Shown here piece by piece: positions 1-8,107 of a DNA stretch of 64,000 nt. Origin of the DNA: an uncultured Eggerthellaceae bacterium (GTDB taxonomy: Bacteria > Actinomycetota > Coriobacteriia > Coriobacteriales > Eggerthellaceae); contig CALBGP010000028.1 of assembly GCA_937892845.1 (NCBI GenBank), forward strand, positions 199,076 through 263,075, in the 5' to 3' direction. A program made the translations under genes and the position numbers. The notes under the pieces are model-generated. The model was not told the origin of the DNA and did no database searches. It saw only the letters and a program-made list of their open reading frames with translations. Positions within the stretch are counted from its first letter, which is position 1. Each line of letters begins with the position of its first letter.

Positions 1-208
1 GCCGCAGACTTTCCGCATCAACGCCCTCAAGCAGGCTTTCTCCGAGCTGACGGAAGAGGAGAAGGGCGTGCTCACCGATGCGTGCAAGATGTTCGTGCTC
101 AAGGGCCGGCCGGTTGCCATGGTGCAAGGCGATGTGACCAACATCAAGCTCACCACCATCATGGATTACAAGGTTGCTCAGGCCATGCTCGATTCCGGCG
201 TGGAGTGA
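1..208 (+). CDS. tarI: C-terminal end of D-ribitol-5-phosphate cytidylyltransferase (partial)
   Basis: Only the last 68 codons are present, read from base 2 to the TGA at 206-208. The fragment opens with PQTFRINALKQAF, the late IspD/TarI-family segment, and continues through a GDVTNIKLTT stretch. IspD and TarI both use CTP to activate a sugar-alcohol phosphate. TarI is preferred because the next gene, 7 bases downstream, is clearly tarJ, and TarI and TarJ work as a pair to make CDP-ribitol for ribitol-phosphate wall polymers. The IspD alternative cannot be excluded from this fragment alone. Confidence 0.75.
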   Translation, partial: PQTFRINALKQAFSELTEEEKGVLTDACKMFVLKGRPVAMVQGDVTNIKLTTIMDYKVAQAMLDSGVE

Positions 209-215
209 TTCGCCT

Positions 216-1229
216 ATGATCAACAACATCTACCAGCTGGTGGCGCCGCGCACAGTGCTTGTCAAGTTCGAGGATGCGGACTCGTCGGGCAAGGTTATCG
301 TACGTCCTCGTTACATGGCCGTCTGCCATGCCGACCAGCGTTATTTCCAGGGACGCCGCGATCCTGCCGTCATGCGCAAGAAGCTTCCCATGGCGCTCAT
401 CCATGAATGCACAGGAGAAGTCCTCGCCGATCCCACGGGCACGTTTGAGCCGGGCGCTCAGGTTGCCTTGATTCCCAACGTCGCAGGCCATGGCCCCGAA
501 GGAGTCTACGAAAACTATGCCGAAGGGTCGGGGTTTCTATCCAGCGGACGCGATGGATTCATGCGCGAAGTGGTGGCTCTGGCGCCCGACCGCGTGGTTT
601 CCTGCGAAGGCGTTGATCCGCGCGTCGCAGCCATCACGGAATTCGTCAGCGTTACGGCGCATGCCTTCGACCGCTTCGACCGCATCGCCCACGGCAAACG
701 AGACCGCATCGCCATCATCGGTGACGGGTCGCTCGCCTATACGCTGGCGTGCACCTTGTCGGTGCTCTTGCCCGCATCCAAGCTCATCATCATCGGCCGC
801 AATGCCGAAAAGCTGGCGCTGTTCTCCTTCGCTGCCGAGCGCTATTTCTCTGATGCCATCCCTGATGATCTGGTGTTCGACCATGCCTTTGAGTGTGCGG
901 GCGGGGAGGGCTCTGCTTCGGCCATCGACACCGTGATAGCCCATATAGCGCCCCAGGGCTCACTCATGCTCATGGGCGTGAGCGAGCATCCGGTTCCCGT
1001 CTACACGCGCAACGTGCTTGAGAAGGGCATGACCGTTGTGGGCTGCTCCCGTTCCGGCCGTGCCGATTTCGAGCGCGCTGTCCAGGTCATGCGGACGGGA
1101 GATATCCAGAACAGGCTGCGGCAGATCATCCATGTCGATGACCCGGTGCGCTCCGTCAAAGACATCAAGCGCGTCTTCGCCACCGACCTCCAGACGCCGT
1201 TCAAGACCGTCTTCAGGTGGGATATCTAG
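216..1229 (+). CDS. tarJ: Ribulose-5-phosphate reductase TarJ (CDP-ribitol synthesis)
   Basis: This 337-residue zinc-type medium-chain alcohol dehydrogenase is expected to reduce ribulose-5-phosphate to ribitol-5-phosphate with NADPH, which TarI then converts to CDP-ribitol. The start MINNIYQLVAPR is almost the same as the start of staphylococcal TarJ. Further TarJ-like blocks are CHADQRYFQG, LPMALIHE, DHAFECAGG and VLEKGMTVVGCSRSG. An in-frame ATG at 174 lies inside tarI, so the start at 216 is preferred. The gene sits 7 bases behind tarI and directly abuts the following glycosyltransferase. It implies a ribitol-phosphate-containing polymer, presumably assembled in the cytoplasm. Confidence 0.9.
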   Translation: MINNIYQLVAPRTVLVKFEDADSSGKVIVRPRYMAVCHADQRYFQGRRDPAVMRKKLPMALIHECTGEVLADPTGTFEPGAQVALIPNVAGHGPEGVYENYAEGSGFLSSGRDGFMREVVALAPDRVVSCEGVDPRVAAITEFVSVTAHAFDRFDRIAHGKRDRIAIIGDGSLAYTLACTLSVLLPASKLIIIGRNAEKLALFSFAAERYFSDAIPDDLVFDHAFECAGGEGSASAIDTVIAHIAPQGSLMLMGVSEHPVPVYTRNVLEKGMTVVGCSRSGRADFERAVQVMRTGDIQNRLRQIIHVDDPVRSVKDIKRVFATDLQTPFKTVFRWDI

Positions 1230-2327
1230 ATGGCGGCGCCGGTTTGCTTCCTCGTGCCCAATCTGGGCAATATGGGCGGTTCGGTGCGCGTTGCCGTGCA
1301 GCTGGCCAATGCGCTGTCCGAAGACAGGGACGTCTCCATCGTGAGCTGCATGCACTACGATGCGCCGGCGTTTCCCGTTGATTCCCGCATCCGATGCTTC
1401 GACGCCTCCATAGGCCAGGGCCGTATCCGCGAGATGGTGGCGCGTGCGAAGACTATTCTGCCGCCCATCATCGAGCAGACCGGATGCAAGCTTGTTTTCG
1501 GCATCGGAACCTACGAGACGCTCATGGCCATCAAGCCGTGCCGTTCCCTGGGCATTCCGTTGGTGTTCTGCGACCACGGTGCCCTCATCAACCAGTGGGA
1601 TGACAAGCAGATGCGCATGGTGCGCTTGCTGTGCGCGCTCTTCTCCAAGAAGACGGTCACGCTCACGCAGCGAAGCCTCGAGGACTACGCGCGCCTGCTC
1701 CATATCCCGCGCAAGCGCCTGCAGTGCATTCCCAATGCCATCCCCGCGCAGATCACGGACGTTCCCCATGCTTACGATGCGTCGGCGAAGAGGCTTTTGT
1801 GGGCCGGCCGCCTGGATAAGGAGAAGGGCGTCGACCATCTGGTGGCAATTGCGGCGAAGGTCCTGCCCCGGCATCCTGATTGGGTGTGGGATGTCTTCGG
1901 CGAAACGGTCATGACGGACGGCGGCTTCGATGTGCGCGCCGCAATCGAAGAGGCGGGCATAGGCTCCCAGCTTGTCTTGAAGGGCCGCGTGGACAACATG
2001 TTCGAGCTTTACGACCGCTACGCCATCTGCACGCTCACGTCGTATCGCGAAGGGTTGCCGCTGGTTCTGCTCGAGGGCATGGGTTGCGGATTGCCGCTCA
2101 TCTCCTTCGATGTGAACACGGGACCTTCCGATATCATCGAAGACGGCGTCAACGGACGCCTTGTCTCGTGCTATGACGTTGACGAATATGCGGACAAGCT
2201 TTCGGCCATGATGGGCGATGCCGCGCTTTTGCAGCGCATGTCCGACGCCTCCCTTGCCGCAGCGGGCCGGTTCTCCGAGGTCGAAGTCGTACAAGCCTGG
2301 AGAGCGCTTGCGGATTCCATTGCCTGA
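1230..2327 (+). CDS. GT4-family glycosyltransferase
   Basis: This 365-residue GT-B protein has the N-terminal VPNLGNMGGSVRVA acceptor-side loop typical of group 1 glycosyltransferases. In its C-terminal half it has a LLWAGRLDKEKGVDHL strand and an REGLPLVLLEGMGCGLP donor-binding E-x7-E region at about residues 275-295. It begins immediately after the tarJ stop codon, so it is co-transcribed. It probably adds one sugar to the lipid-linked repeat unit of the polymer on the cytoplasmic face of the membrane. Donor and acceptor cannot be told from the sequence. Confidence 0.85.
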   Translation: MAAPVCFLVPNLGNMGGSVRVAVQLANALSEDRDVSIVSCMHYDAPAFPVDSRIRCFDASIGQGRIREMVARAKTILPPIIEQTGCKLVFGIGTYETLMAIKPCRSLGIPLVFCDHGALINQWDDKQMRMVRLLCALFSKKTVTLTQRSLEDYARLLHIPRKRLQCIPNAIPAQITDVPHAYDASAKRLLWAGRLDKEKGVDHLVAIAAKVLPRHPDWVWDVFGETVMTDGGFDVRAAIEEAGIGSQLVLKGRVDNMFELYDRYAICTLTSYREGLPLVLLEGMGCGLPLISFDVNTGPSDIIEDGVNGRLVSCYDVDEYADKLSAMMGDAALLQRMSDASLAAAGRFSEVEVVQAWRALADSIA

Positions 2328-2351
2328 TAGCTGCGCCTCTGTGGGTTCTGT

Positions 2352-2390
2352 GCCGATTGCCTTTTCGCTTCAAGGCTTATGCTAAAGTGA
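2352..2390 (+). promoter_or_regulatory. Possible promoter ahead of the Wzy gene
   Basis: A TTGCCT box at 2357-2362 is followed after 16 bases by TATGCT at 2379-2384, in a 136-base gap between the glycosyltransferase and wzy. The match is modest. Nothing else is visible in the gap apart from the strong GAGGGAGG ribosome site just before the ATG at 2464. Confidence 0.3.
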
Positions 2391-2463
2391 AGAGCTTGAT
2401 GATTGCATGATTTCTGACGAATTCGGCGCATGCGCGCTGCCTGATGACTGAGAGGGAGGTGTC

Positions 2464-4257
2464 ATGCGCTACGCATCGACGACGGCTGCCGCTGCCCGCC
2501 GCATGCCGTCCATCCGTCTCTTTGAGCATCGCATGCCCGTTCTTCGCGATCTTCTCGGTGCATTCCAAGGCGTTTCGGTGCCTTTGGCTTTCGTCCTGTT
2601 CGCAACCGCTCGGCTCGGCTCCGATCTGAATTTGGCGCTTGTGGCCACCGTTTTGCTCTTCGTCGCCAACATCGTGTTCGGATGCATGCGCCTGCGAGAG
2701 CGCATCCTGTTTTTGTTCTTGCATGCGGGCATTGCGCTGTTCCTGCTCACCCGTCCCGTGATCGGCGCCCTTGATGAGAACCGCTCGTGGTTCCTCGGTT
2801 CGGTTGACAGCACGTGGTTCGCGTTGAGTTCCATCTTCCTGTCTTTGACGTTTCTGTTCTTCGGGGCCGCGCTCTACACGGCGGTGTGCAATTTCAACCT
2901 TCGCCGCGCAGCCCAGCGCGACGCCATGCGGGCCGGCATCCCCGTGGCTGCCGTTGCCTCTGATGCCTCTGATGCCGGCGTGCGCCCTGCGCATGCGGCC
3001 CGCGACCTCATGTTCAAGCTTCAGCATTCAGAGCGTGTCCGCTACATCCGCACGGCCTCTCTGATCCTGTTCCTCATCGGTTTCGCCGCCTCCATGTACG
3101 AAGGCGTCATCAAACTTTCCTACATGAGCGGCCTTGCCTACGAAGAGTACTACCTGATTGACTCCAGCCAGCACATCCCCTGGATCATCGGCGTGTTGAG
3201 CCCCATCATGCTCTACGCGCTGTGCTCGTATCTGGCCTGCATGCCGCGTCGTCGTCCCGCTGTGATCTGCTTGGCGCTCTACGTGCTCACCACCGTTCCC
3301 ATGCTCATCATCGGGTCTCGCTCCGAATTCGTCATCATGTTCCTGTTTGCGGCGCTCTATTTCATCCTGCGCGCTGTGACCGACACGCAGGAGCGCTGGA
3401 TCACCAAGCGCCTCATCGCTGTCGTGTGCATAGCGGCGCCCTTGGGCATCTTCGCCATGGGTGTCATGAATTACACGCGCTCGGGCAACACTGCATACGG
3501 GTTCGGATTTCTGGGGCTTCTGGCCGATGCGCTGTTCAAACAGGGCGTATCCTTCACCGTTTTAGGCCATGGCTATGATGTCGATCCCCAGATCCAGGAG
3601 CTGGGCTTTCGTTTCTTCTCCGTCGGCGGGATCATTTCCACGTTCACGCAGGGCTTCATCGGCCAGACGTTTTTCGGCTGCCAGGATCTGGGCAGCACCA
3701 ATAGCGCCCTTCTGGCGCTCAACGGCAACTCGTATGCCCATGCCATGTCGTTTTTCGCCCATCCCAACTACCTTGGAGGCGAAGGGTACGGTTCCTCGTA
3801 CATCCTTGAGCTCTATGCCGACTTCGGTACCGCGGGTATTGCCGTGGGCAGCTTGATCATCGGCGCTGTGTTCTCGTTTCTCTCGACCATGATCGGACGC
3901 CGCTGGTTCGGCGGCATGGTGGCGCTGACCGCTGCAACGTCTGTGTTCCATATGCCGCGCGGCTACTTCATCGAGTGGATCGATTTCGTCATCTCCACGC
4001 GTTTTCTGCTTGCGATCGTTCTCATCATCGGCATCTCGGCTGTCCTGTCCTACGTTTCCCGTGCGGGCCTTATCCCCCAAAAGGCCCCCGTTTTCATCTC
4101 GCATGCCGCCAACGTGCCTTTGAGCGTTGCGCCTTCTGCGGAGGTTTCCGTGGTTTCGCGCAAGCGCTCTGAGCAGGCGGCTGCTCCCATCTCCGATAAC
4201 AGGCACGGGATTCCCGTGAACCGTATAAGCGTTATGAATCAAGTCCGTTTCGACTAG
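2464..4257 (+). CDS. wzy: O-antigen/polysaccharide polymerase, Wzy family
   Basis: This 597-residue polytopic membrane protein has about a dozen hydrophobic segments and resembles the O-ag_pol_Wzy family (PF14296). Supporting blocks are the SRSEFVIMF segment and the GNSYAHAMSFFAHPNYLGG and YILELYADFGTAGI loops. Wzy proteins polymerise undecaprenyl-pyrophosphate-linked repeat units outside the membrane. A soluble loop near residues 155-185 is rich in Ala and Arg, and the C-terminal 70 residues form a non-membrane tail. Neighbouring Wzz-like and Wzx-like genes complete a Wzx/Wzy pathway. The start follows GAGGGAGG with 5-base spacing. Confidence 0.8.
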   Translation: MRYASTTAAAARRMPSIRLFEHRMPVLRDLLGAFQGVSVPLAFVLFATARLGSDLNLALVATVLLFVANIVFGCMRLRERILFLFLHAGIALFLLTRPVIGALDENRSWFLGSVDSTWFALSSIFLSLTFLFFGAALYTAVCNFNLRRAAQRDAMRAGIPVAAVASDASDAGVRPAHAARDLMFKLQHSERVRYIRTASLILFLIGFAASMYEGVIKLSYMSGLAYEEYYLIDSSQHIPWIIGVLSPIMLYALCSYLACMPRRRPAVICLALYVLTTVPMLIIGSRSEFVIMFLFAALYFILRAVTDTQERWITKRLIAVVCIAAPLGIFAMGVMNYTRSGNTAYGFGFLGLLADALFKQGVSFTVLGHGYDVDPQIQELGFRFFSVGGIISTFTQGFIGQTFFGCQDLGSTNSALLALNGNSYAHAMSFFAHPNYLGGEGYGSSYILELYADFGTAGIAVGSLIIGAVFSFLSTMIGRRWFGGMVALTAATSVFHMPRGYFIEWIDFVISTRFLLAIVLIIGISAVLSYVSRAGLIPQKAPVFISHAANVPLSVAPSAEVSVVSRKRSEQAAAPISDNRHGIPVNRISVMNQVRFD

Positions 4258-4273
4258 AGTAGAGGATGCGATC

Positions 4274-5365
4274 ATGTTCAATTTTGCAACGATCTGCGAA
4301 AGCGTAAGGCGCCATTGGGTGGCGATCACCCTCATTGCCGTCTTGAGCCTGTGCGCCGGCGTGGCGTCGTCGTTCGCCCGCGATGATGCGGAGCCTACTG
4401 CCGCCAGCTATACCGCTGAAGCCACGCTGTACCTGACCGGTTACGGCTACGATCGAGAGGATGCCGGGGAGTACAATTACAGCCTCAATGAGTCTTTGAT
4501 GGTCACCGATGCCCGTCGTCTTGTCGTTTCCAACGAAGTTGCCGGAGCCGTGCGTGCCCAATATGGCGAAGACGTGACGGTTTCTGCGCCCGTATGGATG
4601 AATGAGGCGAAGAACAGCGAATACTCCACGCGCTTCGTCTATGTCGATGTCACCGCTTCAGATCCGGAAACCGCGCAGGCCGCCTGCCGCACCGCCTTGG
4701 ATCTTACCCGCGCGGCCATCGAGCAGACCCTTCCCGTCGAGAAGGTGGAAGTGGTCGATGATGTTGCATTGACCAGCAGCGGCTCATCCAAGGCCGCCGA
4801 TTGGGGTAAGGACTCCTTCGTCTCCGGCGAGGTTTCACCTATCGAAGCCGCCGCATCCGGCATCAGCATGAAAAAGGTCGTCATCTTCCTCTTCTGCGGC
4901 ATCGCTCTGTCTGTTCTGGCATTCGCCTCCTATGACATCCTCTCGCGTCGCGTGCGCTCGGTCCGAGATGTGGAGCGCTTGCTTGACCTGCCCGTGCTTT
5001 CCAGCGTGTCCGATGCTTCCGATATGGATAGGCTTGCACAGGGCGTGAAGGTGCTCATGGATCGCTCCGATATGTCGAGCGTTGCCGTTGCAGGTGCAAG
5101 TGCGGCCGATGGCGCTGCTCGCGTGCAGGAGGCCGTCAACCGCGTTGAGGGCATCTCCGTTACGCCTGCAATCGACTTGTCCGGCGAAGCTGATGCGGCC
5201 TCTCGCCTGATGGCGGCGGATACCGTCCTTCTTGTCATCTCGGAAGGTGCTTCGAAGTCCGGCCAGCTTGAAAGCGCGCTCAAGCAGCTGCGTTTCGCAG
5301 GCGTGCCGGTTTTGGGCGTCGCCTTCATCCCGAAGAAGCCCAAGCGTTCTTCCGCGTCCCGTTAG
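4274..5365 (+). CDS. Wzz-like chain-length protein with a degenerate kinase-like domain
   Basis: This 363-residue protein has a membrane segment at about residues 16-36, an extracytoplasmic region and a second membrane segment at about 198-220, the topology of Wzz/CapA polysaccharide co-polymerases. About 140 cytoplasmic residues follow, resembling the C-terminal half of a CpsD-type tyrosine kinase: a VAVAGASAADGAARV stretch lies where the Walker A loop would be, and ADTVLLVISEG and AGVPVLGVAFIPKK match late strands. No GK[ST] is present and there is no tyrosine cluster, so kinase activity is unlikely. It probably sets polymer length with the adjacent Wzy. Confidence 0.75.
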   Translation: MFNFATICESVRRHWVAITLIAVLSLCAGVASSFARDDAEPTAASYTAEATLYLTGYGYDREDAGEYNYSLNESLMVTDARRLVVSNEVAGAVRAQYGEDVTVSAPVWMNEAKNSEYSTRFVYVDVTASDPETAQAACRTALDLTRAAIEQTLPVEKVEVVDDVALTSSGSSKAADWGKDSFVSGEVSPIEAAASGISMKKVVIFLFCGIALSVLAFASYDILSRRVRSVRDVERLLDLPVLSSVSDASDMDRLAQGVKVLMDRSDMSSVAVAGASAADGAARVQEAVNRVEGISVTPAIDLSGEADAASRLMAADTVLLVISEGASKSGQLESALKQLRFAGVPVLGVAFIPKKPKRSSASR

Positions 5366-5391
5366 GCTTAGGCAAGTCGAAGGGATACCGA

Positions 5392-6942
5392 ATGGCTTCG
5401 CGTACTCAGAATTCAATCAGAAACGTTTTTGCTGCATGGGGCGGCCAGGTTATCCTGGCCGTCGCGCAGTTCGTGGTTCGTGCCGTGTTCGTTGCATGTC
5501 TGGCCAAAGAGTACGTCGGCCTTGAAACCCTGTTTTCAAGCGTGCTCACCGTTCTTACCTTGGCCGATCTGGGTATAGGCAGCGCCATCGTCTTCGCGCT
5601 CTATGAGCCTTTGGCCAAAGACGACCACGAGGCCATCAAGTCGCTCATGCGCTTGTTCAAACGCGCTTACATCGTCATCGGCTGCACCATCATCGGCATC
5701 GGTGCGGCGGTTTCCCCCTTCATCCGCTTTCTCGTGGGGGGAGACGCGCCCGACATCCCGTTTCTCGAGGTCTACTTCTTCTGCTTCGTCCTGAACACCG
5801 GCATCTCGTATTTCTTCTCGTACAAGGGATCGCTGATCATGGCGGATCAGAAAAGCTACGTGGTCTACCTCATCCAGTATTCCTTTGCCTGCATCATGGC
5901 CCTCTTCCAGATTGCGGTTTTGCTGCTTACGCACAACTACCTGCTGTTTCTGGCGTGCATGATTGCCTCCACGCTTTTTCAGAACATCTGCATCGCGCGC
6001 AAAGCGAACAAGATGTATCCGTTCATTCTGGAAAAGGATGTCAAGCCCATTGACCCCCAGGTCCTCGATGGCATCAAGAAGAACGTGATGGGGCTTATCA
6101 TCCACAAGATCGCAGGCGTTGCCTCAACCCCTGTGAGCAACATCGTCATCACCAAGTTCGTGGGTCTTGCCACCACGTCCATCTACGGCAACTACCTGCT
6201 CATCGTCAATGCCCTGACCAGCGTCACCAACCGTCTGTTCGACTCGGTCATCGCAAGTGTCGGCAATCTCAAGGAGTCCGAATCCGAAGAACGTTCCTAT
6301 GAGATCTTCAAGGCTACGTTCTTCATCAACGCCATCATCTTCGCCATGGTGTGCGGCGGGCTTCTGTGCTCTTTCAACGCCTTCATTTCCATTTGGATCG
6401 GCGATAGCTGGCTGTTTTCGTTCGATGTGGTCGTGCTCATCGTCTTGCTGTTCTACGTCAAAGGCATGCGCTGTGCCGCCCTCACGTTCACAAGTGCCTA
6501 CGGCCTGTATTGGTACACGCGTTGGAAGGCCGTGCTGGAGGCCATCTCGCTGCCGCTGCTTGCGCTCATATTGGTGTTCCCGCTCGGCATCAAGGGCGTG
6601 CTTCTCGCCGGCGTGGCGTCTTCGGTCTGCATTGCCACCATGTACGAGGCCTGGGCGGTCTACCGTCATGGCTTCCATAGGCCCCTGCGCCGTTTTGCAT
6701 TCGCGTACGTGAAGTACACGGCGGTTTCGTTTGCCGCCATCGCTCTGGCCTATGTCGTCTGCATGCTCATTCCCGTTCATGGTGTGCTGGCGTTTTTCCT
6801 GTACGGATTCATCGGTGTTGCCATCCCCGGCGGCATATACCTGCTGGTTTTCGGACGCACGCCGGAATTCGCAGAGCTCAAGCGTCAGGCAGCGGGTATC
6901 TTCGGTCGCATTGCCGCGAAATTCAAGCGGAAGTCAGCCTAA
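5392..6942 (+). CDS. Wzx/TacF-like polysaccharide flippase (MOP superfamily)
   Basis: This 516-residue protein has 12-14 predicted membrane helices and the MOP-superfamily pattern: an N-terminal NSIRNVFAAWGGQVIL segment and a VFVACLAKEYVGLETLFSSV loop typical of polysaccharide flippases. It should move undecaprenyl-pyrophosphate-linked repeat units to the outer face of the membrane for Wzy. In pneumococcus the equivalent, TacF, prefers choline-decorated units, and the lic-like genes downstream make that comparison relevant here. It lies 26 bases after the Wzz-like gene, with a GAAGGGA ribosome site. Confidence 0.82.
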   Translation: MASRTQNSIRNVFAAWGGQVILAVAQFVVRAVFVACLAKEYVGLETLFSSVLTVLTLADLGIGSAIVFALYEPLAKDDHEAIKSLMRLFKRAYIVIGCTIIGIGAAVSPFIRFLVGGDAPDIPFLEVYFFCFVLNTGISYFFSYKGSLIMADQKSYVVYLIQYSFACIMALFQIAVLLLTHNYLLFLACMIASTLFQNICIARKANKMYPFILEKDVKPIDPQVLDGIKKNVMGLIIHKIAGVASTPVSNIVITKFVGLATTSIYGNYLLIVNALTSVTNRLFDSVIASVGNLKESESEERSYEIFKATFFINAIIFAMVCGGLLCSFNAFISIWIGDSWLFSFDVVVLIVLLFYVKGMRCAALTFTSAYGLYWYTRWKAVLEAISLPLLALILVFPLGIKGVLLAGVASSVCIATMYEAWAVYRHGFHRPLRRFAFAYVKYTAVSFAAIALAYVVCMLIPVHGVLAFFLYGFIGVAIPGGIYLLVFGRTPEFAELKRQAAGIFGRIAAKFKRKSA

Positions 6943-6999
6943 GGCGTTGCCTGCCGGGCGGCTCTTCTTTCAGGTTTCCCGTATGCAAAGGAGACTCAC

Positions 7000-8079
7000 G
7001 TGAACATAACCGTCATAGGCGGAGGCAACATAGGAACGCTCATGGCTGCCGAATTCGCCGCCAAAGGCCATGCGGTCACCATGTTCGCATCCGACCCTGA
7101 TTCCTGGTCTTGCCGCTTGGAGGTCCTCGACGCCCACGATGAGCCGGTATGCACCGGGGAGCTTTCGTGCGTTACTGCCGATCTGCGCCGTGCCGTCGAA
7201 GGTGCGCACATGATTTGGGTGACGTATCCCACGTTCATGCTCGAAGACCTTGCGCGCGACCTCATCCCCTTGCTTGACCCGAGTCAGTGGCTGGGCGTGG
7301 TGCCGGGCAACGATGCGGAGTTCATCTTCAGCCGCCATGTCGAATCGGGCGGCGTGCTTTTCGGCTTGCAGCGCGTCCACAGCGTCGCTCGTATTAAAAA
7401 ACGGGGCCAAAGCGTCTACATGCTTGGCCGTCGCACCTCGGGTCTGCATGTGGCAGCCCTGCCATCGGCTCGAACCGCCGAGGTGGCGCAGGTGGTCCAT
7501 GACCTTTTCGACCTGCCCGTGGAGTGCCTGACTACCTATCTTGCCGAAACGCTTACACCGTCCAATCCCATCTTGCACACCTGCCGCATCTTCAGCATGT
7601 TCCGCGATTGGAAGCCTGGTGTCTCCTATGAGCGCAATCTGCTGTTCTATGAGGAATGGACCGATGATGCCTCCCGTACCGTGCTTGCATGCGATGCCGA
7701 GCTTCAACGTGTGTGCCATGCGCTCGAGCGGCTTTTGGGGTGCGACCTTTCGGGTGTCAAATCCCTGCTTGAGCATTATGAGAGCGAAGATGCCTCGTCG
7801 ATGACGGCGAAGATCAAGTCCATTCCCGGTTTCAAGGGTCTTTTGTCCCCCATGATAGAAGACGGATCCGGCCGCTGGGTTCTGGATTTCGAGTCACGCT
7901 ATTTCAAGGCTGATTTCCCCTTCGGCTTGAAGGCGATCAGGGATATAGCGCGTCTGACCGATGTGCCGGTGCCCCATATGGATGAGGTGTATGCGTGGTA
8001 TAGCGAAACGGCGGGCGACGGCAGGCGTTTCGAAGCTGTGCCTGAAACGCTTGCAAAACTTGCTGCGCTCTACGTTTGA
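7000..8079 (+). CDS. Octopine/opine dehydrogenase family oxidoreductase
   Basis: This 359-residue protein begins at GTG with a clear dinucleotide-binding motif (VIGGGNIGTLMAAEFAAKGH) and fits the NAD/NADP octopine/nopaline dehydrogenase family (PF02317). The C-terminal helical domain has the TLTPSNPILHTCRIFSMF segment, with the Asn and His that family members use around the substrate. Such enzymes reductively condense an amino group with an alpha-keto acid such as pyruvate. A GCAAAGGAGA ribosome site precedes the GTG. It sits between the flippase and an amidohydrolase inside a lic-like decoration locus, so its substrate may be an amino alcohol or amino acid destined for the polymer. That is inference. 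Confidence 0.78.
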   Translation: MNITVIGGGNIGTLMAAEFAAKGHAVTMFASDPDSWSCRLEVLDAHDEPVCTGELSCVTADLRRAVEGAHMIWVTYPTFMLEDLARDLIPLLDPSQWLGVVPGNDAEFIFSRHVESGGVLFGLQRVHSVARIKKRGQSVYMLGRRTSGLHVAALPSARTAEVAQVVHDLFDLPVECLTTYLAETLTPSNPILHTCRIFSMFRDWKPGVSYERNLLFYEEWTDDASRTVLACDAELQRVCHALERLLGCDLSGVKSLLEHYESEDASSMTAKIKSIPGFKGLLSPMIEDGSGRWVLDFESRYFKADFPFGLKAIRDIARLTDVPVPHMDEVYAWYSETAGDGRRFEAVPETLAKLAALYV

Positions 8080-8107
8080 GTCATTTCGTTTCGGGAGGTA
8101 TGCGCCG

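Noticed and set aside
960..2294. Long minus-strand reading frame of 444 codons opposite tarJ and the GT4 gene
   Set aside because: It mirrors the codon pattern of the real genes on the plus strand, has low-complexity His/Arg/Gly composition and no family motifs. High-GC DNA often gives such antisense frames.
4274..4282. ATGTTCAAT identical to the left arm of the 40341 inverted repeat
   Set aside because: It is the start codon and next two codons of the Wzz-like gene, and no TGAACA arm follows at the expected distance.
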